DNA from: an uncultured Bacteroidales bacterium
Lineage (GTDB): Bacteria > Bacteroidota > Bacteroidia > Bacteroidales > UBA932
NCBI GenBank assembly: GCA_945982095.1
Contig: CAMFRR010000037.1
Location: forward strand, 1-7,329
DNA length: 7,329 bases
Direction: 5' to 3'
Part shown: one piece after another, positions 7,286 through 7,329 of the stretch
Numbering within the stretch: position 1 is the first letter of the stretch
Layout: each line of letters opens with the position of its first letter
Program-made: the position numbers and the translations under genes
The notes under the pieces: generated by a model
What the model saw: only the letters and a program-made list of their open reading frames with translations
What the model was told of the DNA's origin: nothing
The model's database searches: none

Positions 7286-7329
7286 CTGTCTCTTATACAC
7301 ATCTCCGAGCCCACGAGACGGACTCCTAT
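7286..7329 (+). other. Illumina Nextera adapter and index left on the contig end
   Basis: Bases 7286-7304 are CTGTCTCTTATACACATCT, the 19-bp transposase mosaic end used in Nextera libraries. Bases 7305-7319 are CCGAGCCCACGAGAC, the read-2 side adapter. Bases 7320-7327 are GGACTCCT, which matches the Nextera i7 index N705, and the final AT begins the next adapter part. Genomic sequence therefore ends at 7285. This is read-through of a short insert that was not trimmed before assembly. It is not a Tn5 insertion, because index and primer sequence follow the mosaic end. Confidence 0.99.

Noticed and set aside
7286..7304. A Tn5/IS50 mosaic end suggesting a transposon at the right edge
   Set aside because: The mosaic end is followed by the Nextera adapter and an 8-base index, so it is library sequence rather than a genomic insertion.

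Overview
The window is a stretch of bacterial chromosome, most likely from a member of the Bacteroidota (probably Bacteroidales). It looks like one end of an assembled metagenome or draft-genome contig. The lineage guess rests on three things: the Bacteroidota-like wording of the PyrG N-terminus, CarA and CarB; genes packed 1 to 10 bases apart, three of the four visible starts lacking a Shine-Dalgarno motif; and the use of LL-diaminopimelate aminotransferase (DapL). No 16S rRNA or other marker is present, so this is inference.

All genes lie on the minus strand, so transcription runs from high to low coordinates: dapL (5' end missing, 7285-6206), purF (6204-4558), carA (4554-3478), carB (3471-208) and pyrG (197-1, 3' part beyond the window). 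The gaps between genes are 1, 3, 6 and 10 bases, with no room for internal promoters or terminators, so this is very likely one operon. No RNA gene, CRISPR array, mobile element or non-coding stretch over 50 bases was seen. Long plus-strand reading frames are antisense shadows of these genes.

The genes share a nitrogen and nucleotide theme. PurF commits PRPP and glutamine to purine synthesis. CarA and CarB make carbamoyl phosphate from glutamine for pyrimidines and arginine. PyrG uses glutamine to turn UTP into CTP. DapL uses glutamate to make LL-diaminopimelate for lysine and peptidoglycan. Three of the five products (PurF, CarA, PyrG) are glutamine amidotransferases of nucleotide synthesis.

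Two anomalies need attention. First, the last 44 bases (7286-7329) are Illumina Nextera adapter plus an index, not genome, so the apparent DapL start 'MYKRQ' is an artefact. Second, purF carries a perfect in-frame 255-bp tandem duplication (matching tracts 4755-5014 and 5010-5269) that doubles 85 residues of the phosphoribosyltransferase domain, including the PRPP loop and an iron-sulfur ligand cysteine. It may be an assembly or library error or a very recent mutation. I found no convincing undescribed biological system; the rest is ordinary, intact core metabolism.
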